DNA of 64,000 nucleotides from Streptomyces aurantiacus JA 4570 (GCF_000414115.1 NZ_AOPZ01000007.1:39828-103827), one strand, 5' to 3'. Numbered from the stretch's first letter, positions 33,065 through 42,249 are shown. Program-made: numbers and translations. Notes: generated from the sequence alone by a model not told the origin.

Positions 33065-33412
33065 CGGGGCGCGCCGGACCTCAAGTGACGCGTGCGTCAG
33101 GGAAATTCATTCGACGCCGGGCAGGGCGTCGGCAATGATCGGCGACATGTTCCGGCACGCCTTTCACACAGCTTTGTCCGCAGTCGCGGACGCTGTTCGG
33201 GCTGCCGTCCTCCCGCTCGCAGCACCGCTCGCCGCCCTCGCGGTCGCGGCGCGGCTCACCGCCCTTCCTTCCGACGGCGCCCGAAGCTGACCCTCCCCGG
33301 ACATTCCGGCGGACCCCGCAGGGGGAGGGTCGGCCAGGCCCCAGGGGTCCCCGTCCGCCGGCCGTCCGTGCCGCGCGGGCCTCACCTTTCGAGTTCCGGA
33401 GCAGGAACCGCC
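33065..33412. other. Gap before the EF-Tu gene
   Basis: 348 bases between the AlkD-like and EF-Tu genes. It holds one weak candidate small gene (33147-33290) and an AT-rich patch (GGGAAATTCATTCG) near 33109 that could be part of a promoter. No ribosome site but for the weak GGAGCAGGAA region ahead of the EF-Tu start. Confidence 0.4.
33147..33290 (+). CDS. Weak candidate: 47-residue hydrophobic small protein upstream of EF-Tu
   Basis: [14 protein letters not shown]..., ending at a TGA at 33290; an in-frame ATG at 33135 would add four residues. The peptide is Ala/Leu/Val-rich with a possible single membrane helix ([19 protein letters not shown]). Codon third positions are less GC-biased in the first third than in real genes here, and no clear ribosome site precedes it. 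It could be a leader or chance frame. Confidence 0.2.
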   Translation: MFRHAFHTALSAVADAVRAAVLPLAAPLAALAVAARLTALPSDGARS

Positions 33413-34597
33413 ATGTCCAAGACGGCTTACGTCCGCACCAAGCCCCACCTCAACATCGGCACGATGGGCCACGTCGACCACGGCAAGACCACCCTGACCG
33501 CCGCCATCACCAAGGTCCTCAGCGAGCGCGGCACCGGCACCTTCGTGCCCTTCGACCGCATCGACCGCGCGCCGGAGGAGGCGCAGCGCGGCATCACCAT
33601 CAACATCGCGCACGTCGAGTACGAGACCGACACCCGGCACTACGCCCACGTCGACATGCCCGGCCACGCCGACTACGTGAAGAACATGGTCACCGGCGCG
33701 GCCCAACTGGACGGCGCGATCCTCGTCGTGTCCGCGCTCGACGGGATCATGCCGCAGACGGCCGAGCACGTCCTGCTCGCCCGCCAGGTCGGCGTCGACC
33801 ACATCGTCGTCGCGCTCAACAAGGCGGACGCCGTCGACGACGGCGAGGACACTGTGCTGACGGACCTGGTCGAGCTGGAGGTCCGCGAGCTGTTGTCCTC
33901 CCACGGGTACGGCGGCGACGCGGTGCCCGTCGTCCGGGTCTCGGGGCTCAAGGCCCTTGAGGGAGACCCGCGTTGGACGGCGGCGGTCGAGGCGCTCCTG
34001 GACGCCGTGGACACGTACGTCCCGATGCCGGAGCGCTATGTGGACGCGCCCTTCCTGCTCCCGGTGGAGAACGTCCTCACGATCACCGGCCGGGGCACGG
34101 TCGTCACCGGCGCCGTCGAGCGGGGGATCGTGCGGGTCGGCGACCGGGTGCAGGTGCTCGGCGGGGACGACGCCGAGACGGTCGTCACCGGCCTGGAGAC
34201 CTTCGGCAAGCCGATGGACTCCGCGCAGGCGGGCGACAACGTGGCGCTGCTGCTGCGCGGCATGCCGCGCGACGCCGTGCGCCGCGGCCACGTCGTCGCC
34301 GCGCCCGGCAGCGTCAGTCCCAGTCGTCGCTTCACCGCGCAGGTGTACGTCCTGTCCGCCCGCGAAGGCGGCCGCGCCACCCCGGTGTCGACCGGCTACC
34401 GCCCGCAGTTCTACATCCGCACCGCGGACGTGGTCGGCGACATCGACCTGGGCGAGGCGGCCGTCGCCCGGCCCGGCGACACGGTCACCATGACCGTCGA
34501 GCTCGGCCGTGACCTGCCGTTGGAGCCGGGGCTCGGCTTCGCGATCCGCGAGGGCGGGCGGACGGTGGGGGCCGGGACGGTCACGGAGGTCGGCTGA
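33413..34597 (+). CDS. tuf3: Divergent elongation factor Tu paralogue (tuf3-like)
   Basis: 394 residues, slightly shorter than the main EF-Tu (397). G1 GHVDHGKT at 19-26, switch region [16 protein letters not shown]3 [10 protein letters not shown]4 NKAD and the beta-barrel domains with [26 protein letters not shown] are complete, so it should bind GTP and aminoacyl-tRNA. Changes such as [18 protein letters not shown] and [10 protein letters not shown] mark it as the divergent third copy known in several Streptomyces (S. coelicolor tuf3, reported induced on amino-acid starvation). Isolated from rpsL-rpsG-fus, as tuf3 is. Confidence 0.9.
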   Translation: MSKTAYVRTKPHLNIGTMGHVDHGKTTLTAAITKVLSERGTGTFVPFDRIDRAPEEAQRGITINIAHVEYETDTRHYAHVDMPGHADYVKNMVTGAAQLDGAILVVSALDGIMPQTAEHVLLARQVGVDHIVVALNKADAVDDGEDTVLTDLVELEVRELLSSHGYGGDAVPVVRVSGLKALEGDPRWTAAVEALLDAVDTYVPMPERYVDAPFLLPVENVLTITGRGTVVTGAVERGIVRVGDRVQVLGGDDAETVVTGLETFGKPMDSAQAGDNVALLLRGMPRDAVRRGHVVAAPGSVSPSRRFTAQVYVLSAREGGRATPVSTGYRPQFYIRTADVVGDIDLGEAAVARPGDTVTMTVELGRDLPLEPGLGFAIREGGRTVGAGTVTEVG

Positions 34598-34676
34598 CGT
34601 TCCGCTCCGAAGGCGGCGGCGGGCGCTGACGCCGTCGTGGCCCGTCGCGGCCCGCCTGCGCTCGGGGCCCGTTGCG

Positions 34677-34716
34677 GCCCGCCTCCGCCGGGGCAGCAGT
34701 CCCGGTGGAGGCGGGC
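34677..34716 (+). terminator. Terminator of the EF-Tu gene
   Basis: 16-base stem GCCCGCCTCCGCCGGG / CCCGGTGGAGGCGGGC (one G-U pair) with an eight-base loop, 80 bases after the EF-Tu stop. It ends 11 bases before the next start codon. Confidence 0.7.
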
Positions 34717-34727
34717 ACAATGGACCG

Positions 34728-35678
34728 GTGAACGAGCCAGCCGAGCGATCCGTCCCCGAGGAGCCCGAGTCGCCGACCGACGCACCGTCCCCGGCGGCGC
34801 CCGAAGCGCTCCCCGACGCCGAGCCGATACCCGTCACGCGCACCGTCGACCACGGCATCGCCAAGCTGCTCCCCGACGTGGACCGGCCGCGCGCCTGGCT
34901 GCTCACGGTCGACGGGGCGCCGCAGTCGTACGTCGACCTGGACGCGCCCACGTACCTGGAGTTCGAGTACGCCCGCAGGCTCGCGCACGTACTGGATACC
35001 GTCGCCGCCCCCGGCCGGCCGCTGGACGTCGTGCACCTCGGCGGCGGCGCGCTCACGCTGCCCCGCTATGTCGCCGCGACGCGGCCAGGTTCCCGGCAGG
35101 ACGTGGTCGAGGCGGACCGGGGGCTGCTCCGGCTCGTCGCCGAGCAGCTGCCGCTGCCCGCGGACTCCGGGATCACGGTGCACGGCGCCGACGCCAGGAG
35201 CTGGGTGGAGGCGGCGCCCGCGGACAGCGCCGACGTGCTCGTGGGCGATGTGTTCGGCGGCTCGCGGGTGCCCGCGCACCTGACGTCGGACGCGTACGCC
35301 CGCGCGGTGCGCCGCGTCCTGCGCGCGGACGGCTGCTACGCCGCGAACCTCGCCGACGGCGCGGGCAGCGGGGCCGGCGCGCCCTTCGCCTTCCTCCGCT
35401 CCCAACTGGCCACCTTCGCCGAGGTGTTCGAGGAGCTCGAGCTCATCGCCGAGCCCTCCGTGCTGCGCGGCCGCCGCTTCGGCAACGCGGTGCTGCTGGC
35501 CGCGCGGGCGCCGCTCGACGTGGCCGCGCTCGTCCGCCGCACCGCCGCGGACGCGTTTCCCGCACGGGTGGTGCACGGCGACGCGCTGCGGAGCTTCATC
35601 GGTGACGCCCGTGCCGTACGCGACGCGGACGCCGTGGCCTCGCCGGAACCGCCGGACGGGGCGTTCAGCGTCGGCTGA
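34728..35678 (+). CDS. Spermidine synthase-like (polyamine aminopropyltransferase fold) protein
   Basis: 316 residues from a GTG immediately behind the terminator hairpin. A Rossmann methyltransferase-like core: VDLDAPTYLEFEYARRLAHVLDT, VVHLGGGALTLPRYVAATRPG, VEADRGLLRLVAEQL, ADVLVGDVFGGSRVPAHLTSDAY. These match spermidine synthase-family proteins, but the Asp-rich decarboxyAdoMet gate is not certain, so methylation or another transfer is possible. The first 35 residues are acidic/Pro-rich. CACAAT at 34716-34721 is a possible -10 box. Confidence 0.82.
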   Translation: MNEPAERSVPEEPESPTDAPSPAAPEALPDAEPIPVTRTVDHGIAKLLPDVDRPRAWLLTVDGAPQSYVDLDAPTYLEFEYARRLAHVLDTVAAPGRPLDVVHLGGGALTLPRYVAATRPGSRQDVVEADRGLLRLVAEQLPLPADSGITVHGADARSWVEAAPADSADVLVGDVFGGSRVPAHLTSDAYARAVRRVLRADGCYAANLADGAGSGAGAPFAFLRSQLATFAEVFEELELIAEPSVLRGRRFGNAVLLAARAPLDVAALVRRTAADAFPARVVHGDALRSFIGDARAVRDADAVASPEPPDGAFSVG

Positions 35679-35795
35679 GGGGCCGCCGGCTGATACGTCA
35701 TGTGACGCATTGACCCCACAGCGCCGTCGCGGTTGCATGCTTGTGGTCCTCCGGTGCGGAATCGGAGGAGGGACTGCGTCCTGCCTGGGGGGAAA

Positions 35796-36917
35796 ATGAG
35801 GGGAAACGTCAACGGGAGCGCCACCGCACGTGCCAGACGTGTGCGGGCCGCCCTGAGCGCGGCCTTCGCGGCCTGCGCGGTCACGGCGGTGCTGCCCGGA
35901 TCCGCCTCGGCCGAGGCGGGCGTCGTGGGCGCCCGCGGAGCCGGTGTCGAGAGGGTCAGTGCCGCGGCCGACGGCACCGAGGCCGACGGCAACTCCGCCG
36001 GCGCCTCGATCACGCACGACGGCCGCCGCGTCGTCTTCTCGTCGTCGGCGACGAACCTCACGCCCGACGCCGCGACGGAAGGCGACAGCGTGTTCGTCCG
36101 CGACCAGCGGACGAAGCAGATCCAGCGGATGGGGAACCTTGCCCCGATCCAGCCCCCGGTCATCAGCGGCGACGGGGAATACCTCGGCTATGCGCATCAG
36201 TGGATCACCAACGTGCGGATTCGCCAGTATCAGGTGGGCACGGGACGCACGGCCTCCCTCAACTGCTCGGCCTACAGCTGCGACCAGCCGTCGCTGAGCG
36301 CGGACGGCCGCTACACCGCCCATGTCGTCCGCTCGCCCCGGCAACCGACGTTCGGCCAGCGCATCGAGGTCCAGGACTGGAACGACGGCGGCAGCAACCA
36401 GACCGTCGCCGCCCTCGACCACACCCAGCCGTCCCGGCCGTCCATCAGCGGCGACGGCCGCCATGTCGCCTACCAGGACGGCAAGGCGAAGGACGTCTTC
36501 GTATGGGACCGGACGGGCGGTACCACCTCCGGCCCGATCGAGGGCCCTGCCGCGCAGGCGACCCTCGTCCAGCTCAGCGACGACGGCGGCAAGGTCGTCT
36601 ACCTCTCGGGCTCCGACACCTACGTCCACGACGTGCGCACCGGTGCCGCCCAATCCCTGCCGAACGTGCGGGGCGTGGCCATCGATCCCACCGGCCGATA
36701 TCTGCTGTACGCCCCGCACGACACCACCGGACCGTCGCTCACGCTGCGCGACCTGCGGACGGGCACCGAGGAGATCGTCGCGGACCAACCGGCCTCGGCC
36801 GGGACCGACGCGGTCAGCGCCGGCGGCCGCGACGTGGTCTTCCAGTCCACGGCCGACGACATCGTGCCCGGCGACACCAACGGCAAGTCGGACGTGTTCG
36901 TACGCCACTTCTACTGA
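35796..36917 (+). CDS. Secreted TolB/PD40-type beta-propeller protein
   Basis: 373 residues from an ATG after GGGGGGAAA. Signal peptide RRVRAALSAAFAACAVTAVLPGSASA, cleaved before EAG near residue 32. The mature part repeats the PD40 blade phrase: NSAGASITHDGRRVVFSSS, PPVISGDGEYLGYA, QPSLSADGRYTAHV, RPSISGDGRHVAYQDG and ending VSAGGRDVVFQSTADDIVPGDTNGKSDVFV. Such propellers bind partners or ligands; no enzyme motif. Its 3' end abuts a 16-base repeat. Confidence 0.85.
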   Translation: MRGNVNGSATARARRVRAALSAAFAACAVTAVLPGSASAEAGVVGARGAGVERVSAAADGTEADGNSAGASITHDGRRVVFSSSATNLTPDAATEGDSVFVRDQRTKQIQRMGNLAPIQPPVISGDGEYLGYAHQWITNVRIRQYQVGTGRTASLNCSAYSCDQPSLSADGRYTAHVVRSPRQPTFGQRIEVQDWNDGGSNQTVAALDHTQPSRPSISGDGRHVAYQDGKAKDVFVWDRTGGTTSGPIEGPAAQATLVQLSDDGGKVVYLSGSDTYVHDVRTGAAQSLPNVRGVAIDPTGRYLLYAPHDTTGPSLTLRDLRTGTEEIVADQPASAGTDAVSAGGRDVVFQSTADDIVPGDTNGKSDVFVRHFY

Positions 36918-36946
36918 TCGGCACTTCTACCGATCGGCACTTCTAC
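36899..36946. repeat. 16-base tandem repeat spanning two convergent stop codons
   Basis: GATCGGCACTTCTAC recurs at 36916-36930 and 36932-36946, with a decayed copy at 36899-36914 and a partial one from 36947. The TGA of the PD40 gene (36915-36917) and the TAG of the MFS gene (36943-36945) both lie within the array. Confidence 0.75.
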
Positions 36947-38235
36947 CGATCGGCCCGCACGAACTCCTCGGCACCCGCGTCTCCCTGTTCCCGCGAGGCC
37001 ATGACTTCCTTCGTACGCCGCGTGAGATTCCGTACGTCCGGAACGAACAGCACCGCCGCCGTCACCACGACCACCAGCACGGCGCAGCCCCACAGCGACG
37101 CGGACCGGCCGAAGGTCTCCTCGGCGGGGCCCGCGAGCGCGGTCGCGAGCGGCACCATCGCGATGGAACCGAACCAGTCGTACGCAGCGACGCGCGACAG
37201 CTTCTCCTCCGGGATCTCCTGGTGCATGGCCGTCATCCACGAGACGCCGAACACCTCGACGGCGACGCCGCTGACGAACATCACCGCGGCGAGCCCCGCC
37301 ACCGGCAGCGGCACCGCGAGCGCCGCGGACGGCGCGGCGAGCGGGAAGACGCACAACGTACCGGCGAACAGCAGCCGCCGCGGCTTCCAGCGCATCATCA
37401 GCAGCGCCCCGCAGACCGTGCCCCCGCCGAACGCCCCGAGCGCGAGCCCCCACGGCCCCGCGCCCCCCAGCTCGTCCTCGGCGACCAGCGGCCCGAACAC
37501 CGACTCGGCCGCGCCGACGACCGCCACCACCACCGAGAACTGCGCCACGATCGACCACAGCCAGGGCCGTCCGGTGAACTCCCGCCAGCCGTCCCGCAGA
37601 TCGGCGAGCAGACCGCCGCCCGGGGCGCGCCGGGGTATGTGACCGACGTCGAGGAAGGCGCGCAGCGCGCCCGCGGCCGCGAACGCGACCGCGTCCACGG
37701 CAAGTACCCAGCCGGGCCCGATGACCGCGACCATCAGTCCGCCGAGCGCCGCACCGCCGAGGCCCGCGCCCTGCATGGCCATGCGGTACAACGCGAAGGC
37801 GCGGCCCGCCTGTTCGCCGCTGACGGACGAGAGCAGCATGCCTTCGGACGCGGGCCCGAAGAACGCCTGGCCGGTGCCGCCGAGCGCGGTGAGCAGCATC
37901 ATCTGCCACAGCTGCGGATCCCCGGCGAGCACCACGGCCGCGAAGGCGGCCTGCGACACGCAGTTGAGCGCGTTGGCGGCGACCATGACGTGGTGGCGCG
38001 GCAGCCGGTCGGCCACCGCGCCGCCGATGAGCAGGAACAGCACGAGGGGCAGCGTGCGGGCCGCCGCGACCAGGCCCACGTCACCGCCGTCCCCGCCGGC
38101 GTCGAGCACCGCGAACGCCGCCGCGATCAGCGCACCGTGGCCACCCAGGTTGGTGATGATCGCGGCGGCGGTGAGAAGCGTGTAGTTGCGGCCGGCCCAG
38201 GAGGGGCGGCGGGAGGCGGCGGGAGAAGTCACCAC
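36943..38235 (-). CDS. MFS transporter
   Basis: 430 residues from a GTG (38235 or 38232; GATAGT just upstream suggests a leaderless message). Twelve hydrophobic helices; LLTAAAIITNLGGHGALIAAAFAVLDAGG and LIGGAVADRLPRHHVMVAANALN (the loop 2-3 GxxxDRxxR motif), then FFGPASEGMLLSSVSGEQAGRAFALYRM place it with MFS permeases of the enterobactin-exporter/macrolide-efflux-like group. Substrate unknown. Convergent with the PD40 gene with only 25 bases between stops. Confidence 0.85.
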   Translation of the reverse strand: MVTSPAASRRPSWAGRNYTLLTAAAIITNLGGHGALIAAAFAVLDAGGDGGDVGLVAAARTLPLVLFLLIGGAVADRLPRHHVMVAANALNCVSQAAFAAVVLAGDPQLWQMMLLTALGGTGQAFFGPASEGMLLSSVSGEQAGRAFALYRMAMQGAGLGGAALGGLMVAVIGPGWVLAVDAVAFAAAGALRAFLDVGHIPRRAPGGGLLADLRDGWREFTGRPWLWSIVAQFSVVVAVVGAAESVFGPLVAEDELGGAGPWGLALGAFGGGTVCGALLMMRWKPRRLLFAGTLCVFPLAAPSAALAVPLPVAGLAAVMFVSGVAVEVFGVSWMTAMHQEIPEEKLSRVAAYDWFGSIAMVPLATALAGPAEETFGRSASLWGCAVLVVVVTAAVLFVPDVRNLTRRTKEVMASREQGDAGAEEFVRADR

Positions 38236-38345
38236 GGGACTATCGCCGCAGGACAGCGGCCTTGCCAAATGATTTCCCCGGCCGCGGAACGGCGGCCGGG
38301 GCGAACCGGCTCACGACTCAGGACCCCCGAGCCGTGAGCGCCCGC

Positions 38346-39488
38346 TCACGACTCCTCGGGTTCCCCGTTCAGCCGCACCGTCGCGAGGATCTTCCGCACC
38401 TGGGCGTCGGAGACCTCTTCCTTCACGTCCTTGGCGCCGTGCAGCGTCCACGCCACGTAGTCGCCGGCCGCGTTCTTGAACGCGAACGTCGTCGCCTTGC
38501 CCTCGGAGTCGCACTTGTCCGAGCCCTTGGCGCCGGACGTCGTGGACGTCGTGACGCTGCCCTTGATGCCGGACTTGGTGGTGTACGACTCCACCTTGCC
38601 GATCTTGATCTTCTTCTTGTCGGCCTTCGCCTGGCCGGTGTAGCCGCCGAAGACCCACCACGCCGAGTCGTTGCGGGACACGTCCTTGGTGTTCTTGGCG
38701 CCGTTCTGGCCCTTGGTGCCGACGGTGGCGAGCGAGGTGTCGTCCATCTGCCCGTCCTTGTCGTCGTCGGACGTGCACCACTTCTCTTTGAAGACGGCGG
38801 GCGCGGACATGATGATGAGCGGCTTGGTGCCGTCACCCTTCTTGCTCTCGAAGCCGATGAACGTGTCCGGGGACTTCACCACCCAGTCCGGCGGTACGTC
38901 GAAGGCCGTGCCCCACTTGGGGTTCACGACGACCTGCCAGCCGGGGATGGTCGGCTTGGGGTCGCCGCCGGTGCCGCGCGGGTTGTCGTCGTCGTCCGAC
39001 GGCTTGGGGCTCGGCTTCTTGGAGACCGACTTGGACGGCTTGGTGTTGGCCTGGTCGGACTTGCCGTCCTTGTCGTCGCCGTCACCGCCGAGGACCAGGA
39101 AGCCGGTGACGCTCGCGGCCACGACCACGGCCGCGGCCGCGACGATGGCCGTGATCTTCGTCTTGTTGCCACCGCCGTTCCCGCCGCCGCCCGCGTCGCC
39201 CCCGCCGGCCTGGGGCGTACCCATCGGGAACGTGGGCGCGCCCCACTGCGGCTGCCCTCCCGTCGGCTGCCCCGGCTGCCCGGGCTGGCCCACGGGGGGC
39301 TGCCCGGCGGGCGGCTGCTGGTACGGGTTGGGCTGCTGGTACGGGTTGGGCTGCTGGTATCCCGGCTGCTGCTGGTATCCAGGCTGCTGGTACGGATTCG
39401 GCTGCTGGTACCCGGGCTGCTGATACGGGTTCGCACCCTGGTCCTGCGGGTTCTGCTCGCCCCCGGGCGGCTGCTGTTCTGGCCACAT
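38346..39488 (-). CDS. Membrane-anchored PQ-rich protein, paralogue A of three
   Basis: 380 residues from the ATG at 39488. Cytosolic head of about 90 residues made of NPYQQPGYQQ-type repeats, a Gly-rich stretch, one helix (ITAIVAAAAVVVAASVTGFLVL), an acidic/Lys-Pro-Ser linker, then a ~190-residue outer domain: PGWQVVVNPKWGTAFDVPPDW, EKWCTSDDDKDG, ESYTTKSGIKGS, DKCDSEGKATTFAFKNAAG and HGAKDVKEEV. Two conserved Cys may be disulfide-bonded. The fold is not recognised. TATGGT lies eight bases before the ATG (leaderless), as in B and C. Confidence 0.75.
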   Translation of the reverse strand: MWPEQQPPGGEQNPQDQGANPYQQPGYQQPNPYQQPGYQQQPGYQQPNPYQQPNPYQQPPAGQPPVGQPGQPGQPTGGQPQWGAPTFPMGTPQAGGGDAGGGGNGGGNKTKITAIVAAAAVVVAASVTGFLVLGGDGDDKDGKSDQANTKPSKSVSKKPSPKPSDDDDNPRGTGGDPKPTIPGWQVVVNPKWGTAFDVPPDWVVKSPDTFIGFESKKGDGTKPLIIMSAPAVFKEKWCTSDDDKDGQMDDTSLATVGTKGQNGAKNTKDVSRNDSAWWVFGGYTGQAKADKKKIKIGKVESYTTKSGIKGSVTTSTTSGAKGSDKCDSEGKATTFAFKNAAGDYVAWTLHGAKDVKEEVSDAQVRKILATVRLNGEPEES

Positions 39489-39671
39489 GGCCAGTAACCA
39501 TAGAGGGGCGGGGGTCCGGGTGCCACGCCCGGTCACCAGCCGGACGGCCTCCGGGGCAGGGGGCGGACGAAGCAGTGACGAAGTGGTGAAGAAGTGGGGT
39601 GGGTGGTGCGGGGGCGGGGGTGCGCCCCCTCCCTGAGTCCGTGGCCCGCCGCCCCGTCAGGCGCTCCGCCG

Positions 39672-40724
39672 TCAGCCCGTGGGCTCGCCGTACAGCCGCA
39701 CCGTGGCGAGGATCTTCATGATCGTCGCGTCCGGGACCTCTTCCTTGACGTCCCTGGCGCCGTACAGACTCCAGGACACGAAGTCGCCCTCGGAGTTCTT
39801 GAAGCCGAAGGTGATCGCCTTGCCGTCCGAGGCGCACTTGCCCTTCTGCGGCGTGTTCGTCGAGCGGCCCCAGGCGATGCTGCCCTTGACGCCCGACTTG
39901 GTGGTGTAGGGCTTCGCCTTCTCGTCGTACGTCATGGTCTTCTTGTCCGGCTGCGTGTAGGCGCCGTAGATCCACCAGCCGACGGTGTTCACCGCGACCT
40001 CGTCGGTGTTCTTGCCGCCCCGCGCGCCCTTGGTGCCCGCCGCGCTCAGCTCGACGTCCTCGGACCGGCCGTCCTTGTCGTCGTCGGAGGTGCACCACTT
40101 CGGCTTGAGGACCGCGGGGGAGCCCATCGTCGTGATCGGCTCGCCCGTCTTGTGGTCCTCGAAGTTGATGGCCCGGGTCGGCCCCTCCACCTGCCAGTCG
40201 GGCGGTACGTCGAAGGCGGTGCCCCACTTGGGGTTCACCACGACCTGCCAGCCCGGGACGGTCGGCTTCGGCCCGCCGCCCGTGCCCCGGCCGTCGTCGT
40301 CGCCGTCCGACGGGGCCGACGGCTTCTCGGACGCCTGCTCCGAGGAACCGGCCTTGTCACCCTTGTCCGCCTTGTCGTCCTTGTCGCCGCCGAGTATCAG
40401 AAAGCCGGTGACACCCGCGGCCACGACCACGGCGGCCGCAGTGGTGATGGCGATGACCTTGGTCCTGTTCCCGCCGCCGCCTCCCCCCGACGGCTGGGGC
40501 GCGCCCGGGGCGGTCGGCGCGCCACCCCACTGCCCCTGCTGCCCGACAGCGGTCGGCTGCTGGTACGGGTTGGGCTGCTGGTATCCCGGCTGCTGTTGGT
40601 ATCCGGGCTGCTGGGCAGGCTGCTGGTATGGATTCGGCTGCTGGTATCCGGGCTGCTGATACGGGTTGGCGCCCTGGTCCTGCGGGTTCTGCTCGCCCCC
40701 GGGCGGCTGCTGTCCTGGCCACAT
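39672..40724 (-). CDS. Membrane-anchored PQ-rich protein, paralogue B of three
   Basis: 350 residues from the ATG at 40724. Same architecture as A: NPYQQPGYQQ repeats, helix VIAITTAAAVVVAAGVTGFLIL, Asp/Lys-rich linker, then the same outer domain (PGWQVVVNPKWGTAFDVPPDW, KWCTSDDDKDG, GKCASDGKAITFGFKNSEGD, YGARDVKEEVPDATIMKILATVRL). TATCGT ends eight bases before the ATG. The outer domain of B is closer to A than to C. Most differences are in the ligand-like middle segment around residues 205-230. Confidence 0.75.
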   Translation of the reverse strand: MWPGQQPPGGEQNPQDQGANPYQQPGYQQPNPYQQPAQQPGYQQQPGYQQPNPYQQPTAVGQQGQWGGAPTAPGAPQPSGGGGGGNRTKVIAITTAAAVVVAAGVTGFLILGGDKDDKADKGDKAGSSEQASEKPSAPSDGDDDGRGTGGGPKPTVPGWQVVVNPKWGTAFDVPPDWQVEGPTRAINFEDHKTGEPITTMGSPAVLKPKWCTSDDDKDGRSEDVELSAAGTKGARGGKNTDEVAVNTVGWWIYGAYTQPDKKTMTYDEKAKPYTTKSGVKGSIAWGRSTNTPQKGKCASDGKAITFGFKNSEGDFVSWSLYGARDVKEEVPDATIMKILATVRLYGEPTG

Positions 40725-40781
40725 GGCCGACAACGATACGGGTGCTGTCCGGGGGTGATCACAACGCCCCTCTGGAGGCGC

Positions 40782-41654
40782 TCAGTTCTCGTCGGACGCC
40801 CTGTACTCGCGTACGGTGCTGAGGATTTTCCGGACCGTCGCGTCCGGAATCTCCTCCTTCACGTCCTTGGCGCCGTGGAACGCCCACGAGACGAATTCGC
40901 CCCCGGCGTCCTTGAACGCGAAGACCGTCGCCTTGCCGTCCGTGTCGCACTTGCCCTTCTTTGTGACACCGGACGACTCGGCCGTCGCGAGGCTGCCCTT
41001 GATGCCGGACTTGGTGGTGTAGGACTCCACCGCGCCGGCCTTGACCTTCTTCTTTTCCGGTTGCGCGTACGCGCCGTACACCCACGCGGTCGAGCTCTCG
41101 CGCGCGATGTCCTCGGTGTTCTTGGCGCCTCTGTTGATCCTGGTGCCCGCGCCGCCGAGGGGCGCGTACTCGCTGGTGCCGTCCTTGTCCTCGTCGAAGG
41201 CGCACCACTGCTCCTTCAGGTAGGCGGGCGCGGCCATCGCGGCGAGCTTGTTGTCCTCGGGGCCCGCGTCGTCCGAGACCCACGAGACCCAGTGGACGGA
41301 CTTCGGCGACCACTGCGGAGGCACGTCGAACGCGACGCCCCTCTTGGGATTCATCACGGCCTTCCAGCCCGGGACCGTGGGCTTCGGGCCGCCGTCCGTG
41401 CGGCGCCGGTCCGCGTCCGCCGGGGTCGGGGACGCACTCGACCGGGCCGGGCCGGGCTTCGCGGAATCGTCCTCGTCGCCGCCCAGCAGCACGAAACCGG
41501 TGACGCCCGCGGCGACGACGACCGCGGCCGCCGCGATCACCGCGATGGCCGCCGTCCTGTTCCCCCCGCTTCCGCCGCCCTCGGGCGGTTGCAGATAGGG
41601 ATTGGCCTGCTGGTACCCGGGCTGCCGGTACGGGTTCTGATCCTGCGGGTTCAT
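40782..41654 (-). CDS. Membrane-anchored PQ-rich protein, paralogue C of three (short head)
   Basis: 290 residues from the ATG at 41654. The head is short (one or two NPYRQPGYQQ units), followed by AVIAAAAVVVAAGVTGFVLL and the same outer domain with PGWKAVMNPKRGVAFDVPPQW, QWCAFDEDKDG, GKCDTDGKATVFAFKDAGG and HGAKDVKEEIPDATVRKIL. TAGGGT ends eight bases before the ATG. C is 57 bases from B and probably the ancestral or first gene of the array. Confidence 0.75.
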   Translation of the reverse strand: MNPQDQNPYRQPGYQQANPYLQPPEGGGSGGNRTAAIAVIAAAAVVVAAGVTGFVLLGGDEDDSAKPGPARSSASPTPADADRRRTDGGPKPTVPGWKAVMNPKRGVAFDVPPQWSPKSVHWVSWVSDDAGPEDNKLAAMAAPAYLKEQWCAFDEDKDGTSEYAPLGGAGTRINRGAKNTEDIARESSTAWVYGAYAQPEKKKVKAGAVESYTTKSGIKGSLATAESSGVTKKGKCDTDGKATVFAFKDAGGEFVSWAFHGAKDVKEEIPDATVRKILSTVREYRASDEN

Positions 41655-41769
41655 GGCGGTCCACCCTACGGCCGGGCGCGGCAGGGGAGTTGGAAGGGTC
41701 GGCCGACGACTGATGGGCCGGAGGGGCCGGGGGCTGGCAGGAGAGGCTACTCATGGGTAACATCTGGGT

Positions 41770-42228
41770 ATGAGCGCAGACCAGATGTCGATCGGCGAGA
41801 TGCTCGCCGCCACCGTGCCGATGGCCCGGACCCTGAATCTCGAGTTCCTGGAGACCACGCCCGAGCGGGCCGTGGTCGTGCTGCCCGATCAGGGGGAGTA
41901 CCACAACCACGTGGGCGGTCCGCACGCCGGAGCCATGTTCACGTTGGGGGAGTCCGCGAGCGGCGCCATCGTGATCGCGGCCTTCGGGGCGGAGCTGGCG
42001 CGGGCCGTGCCGCTGGCGGTGCGTGCCGACATCGCGTACAAGAAGCTCGCGATGGGCACGGTGAAGGCCACCGCCACGCTCGGCAGGCCCGTCGCCGACG
42101 TGGTCGCCGAGCTCGACGCGGGACAGCGGCCGGAGTTCCCCGTCGCCATCGCCATCACGCGCGAGGACGGTGCCGTGACCGGAGAGATGACCGTCGTGTG
42201 GACCCTTCGGCCCAACGACCCGAAGTAG
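41770..42228 (+). CDS. Hotdog-fold thioesterase-like protein (DUF4442)
   Basis: 152 residues. FLETTPERAVVVLPDQGEYHNHVGGPHAGAMFTLGESASG is the DUF4442/PaaI-like hotdog opening, with the AGAMFTLGE helix at the active site, and a C-terminal beta strand GAVTGEMTVVWTLRP. Acyl-CoA thioesterase activity is likely from the fold. TAACAT at 41758-41763 lies six bases before the ATG. Followed at 22 bases by a perfect 34-base palindrome. Confidence 0.82.
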   Translation: MSADQMSIGEMLAATVPMARTLNLEFLETTPERAVVVLPDQGEYHNHVGGPHAGAMFTLGESASGAIVIAAFGAELARAVPLAVRADIAYKKLAMGTVKATATLGRPVADVVAELDAGQRPEFPVAIAITREDGAVTGEMTVVWTLRPNDPK

Positions 42229-42249
42229 TCCGGGCGGTTGAAGCAGTTG

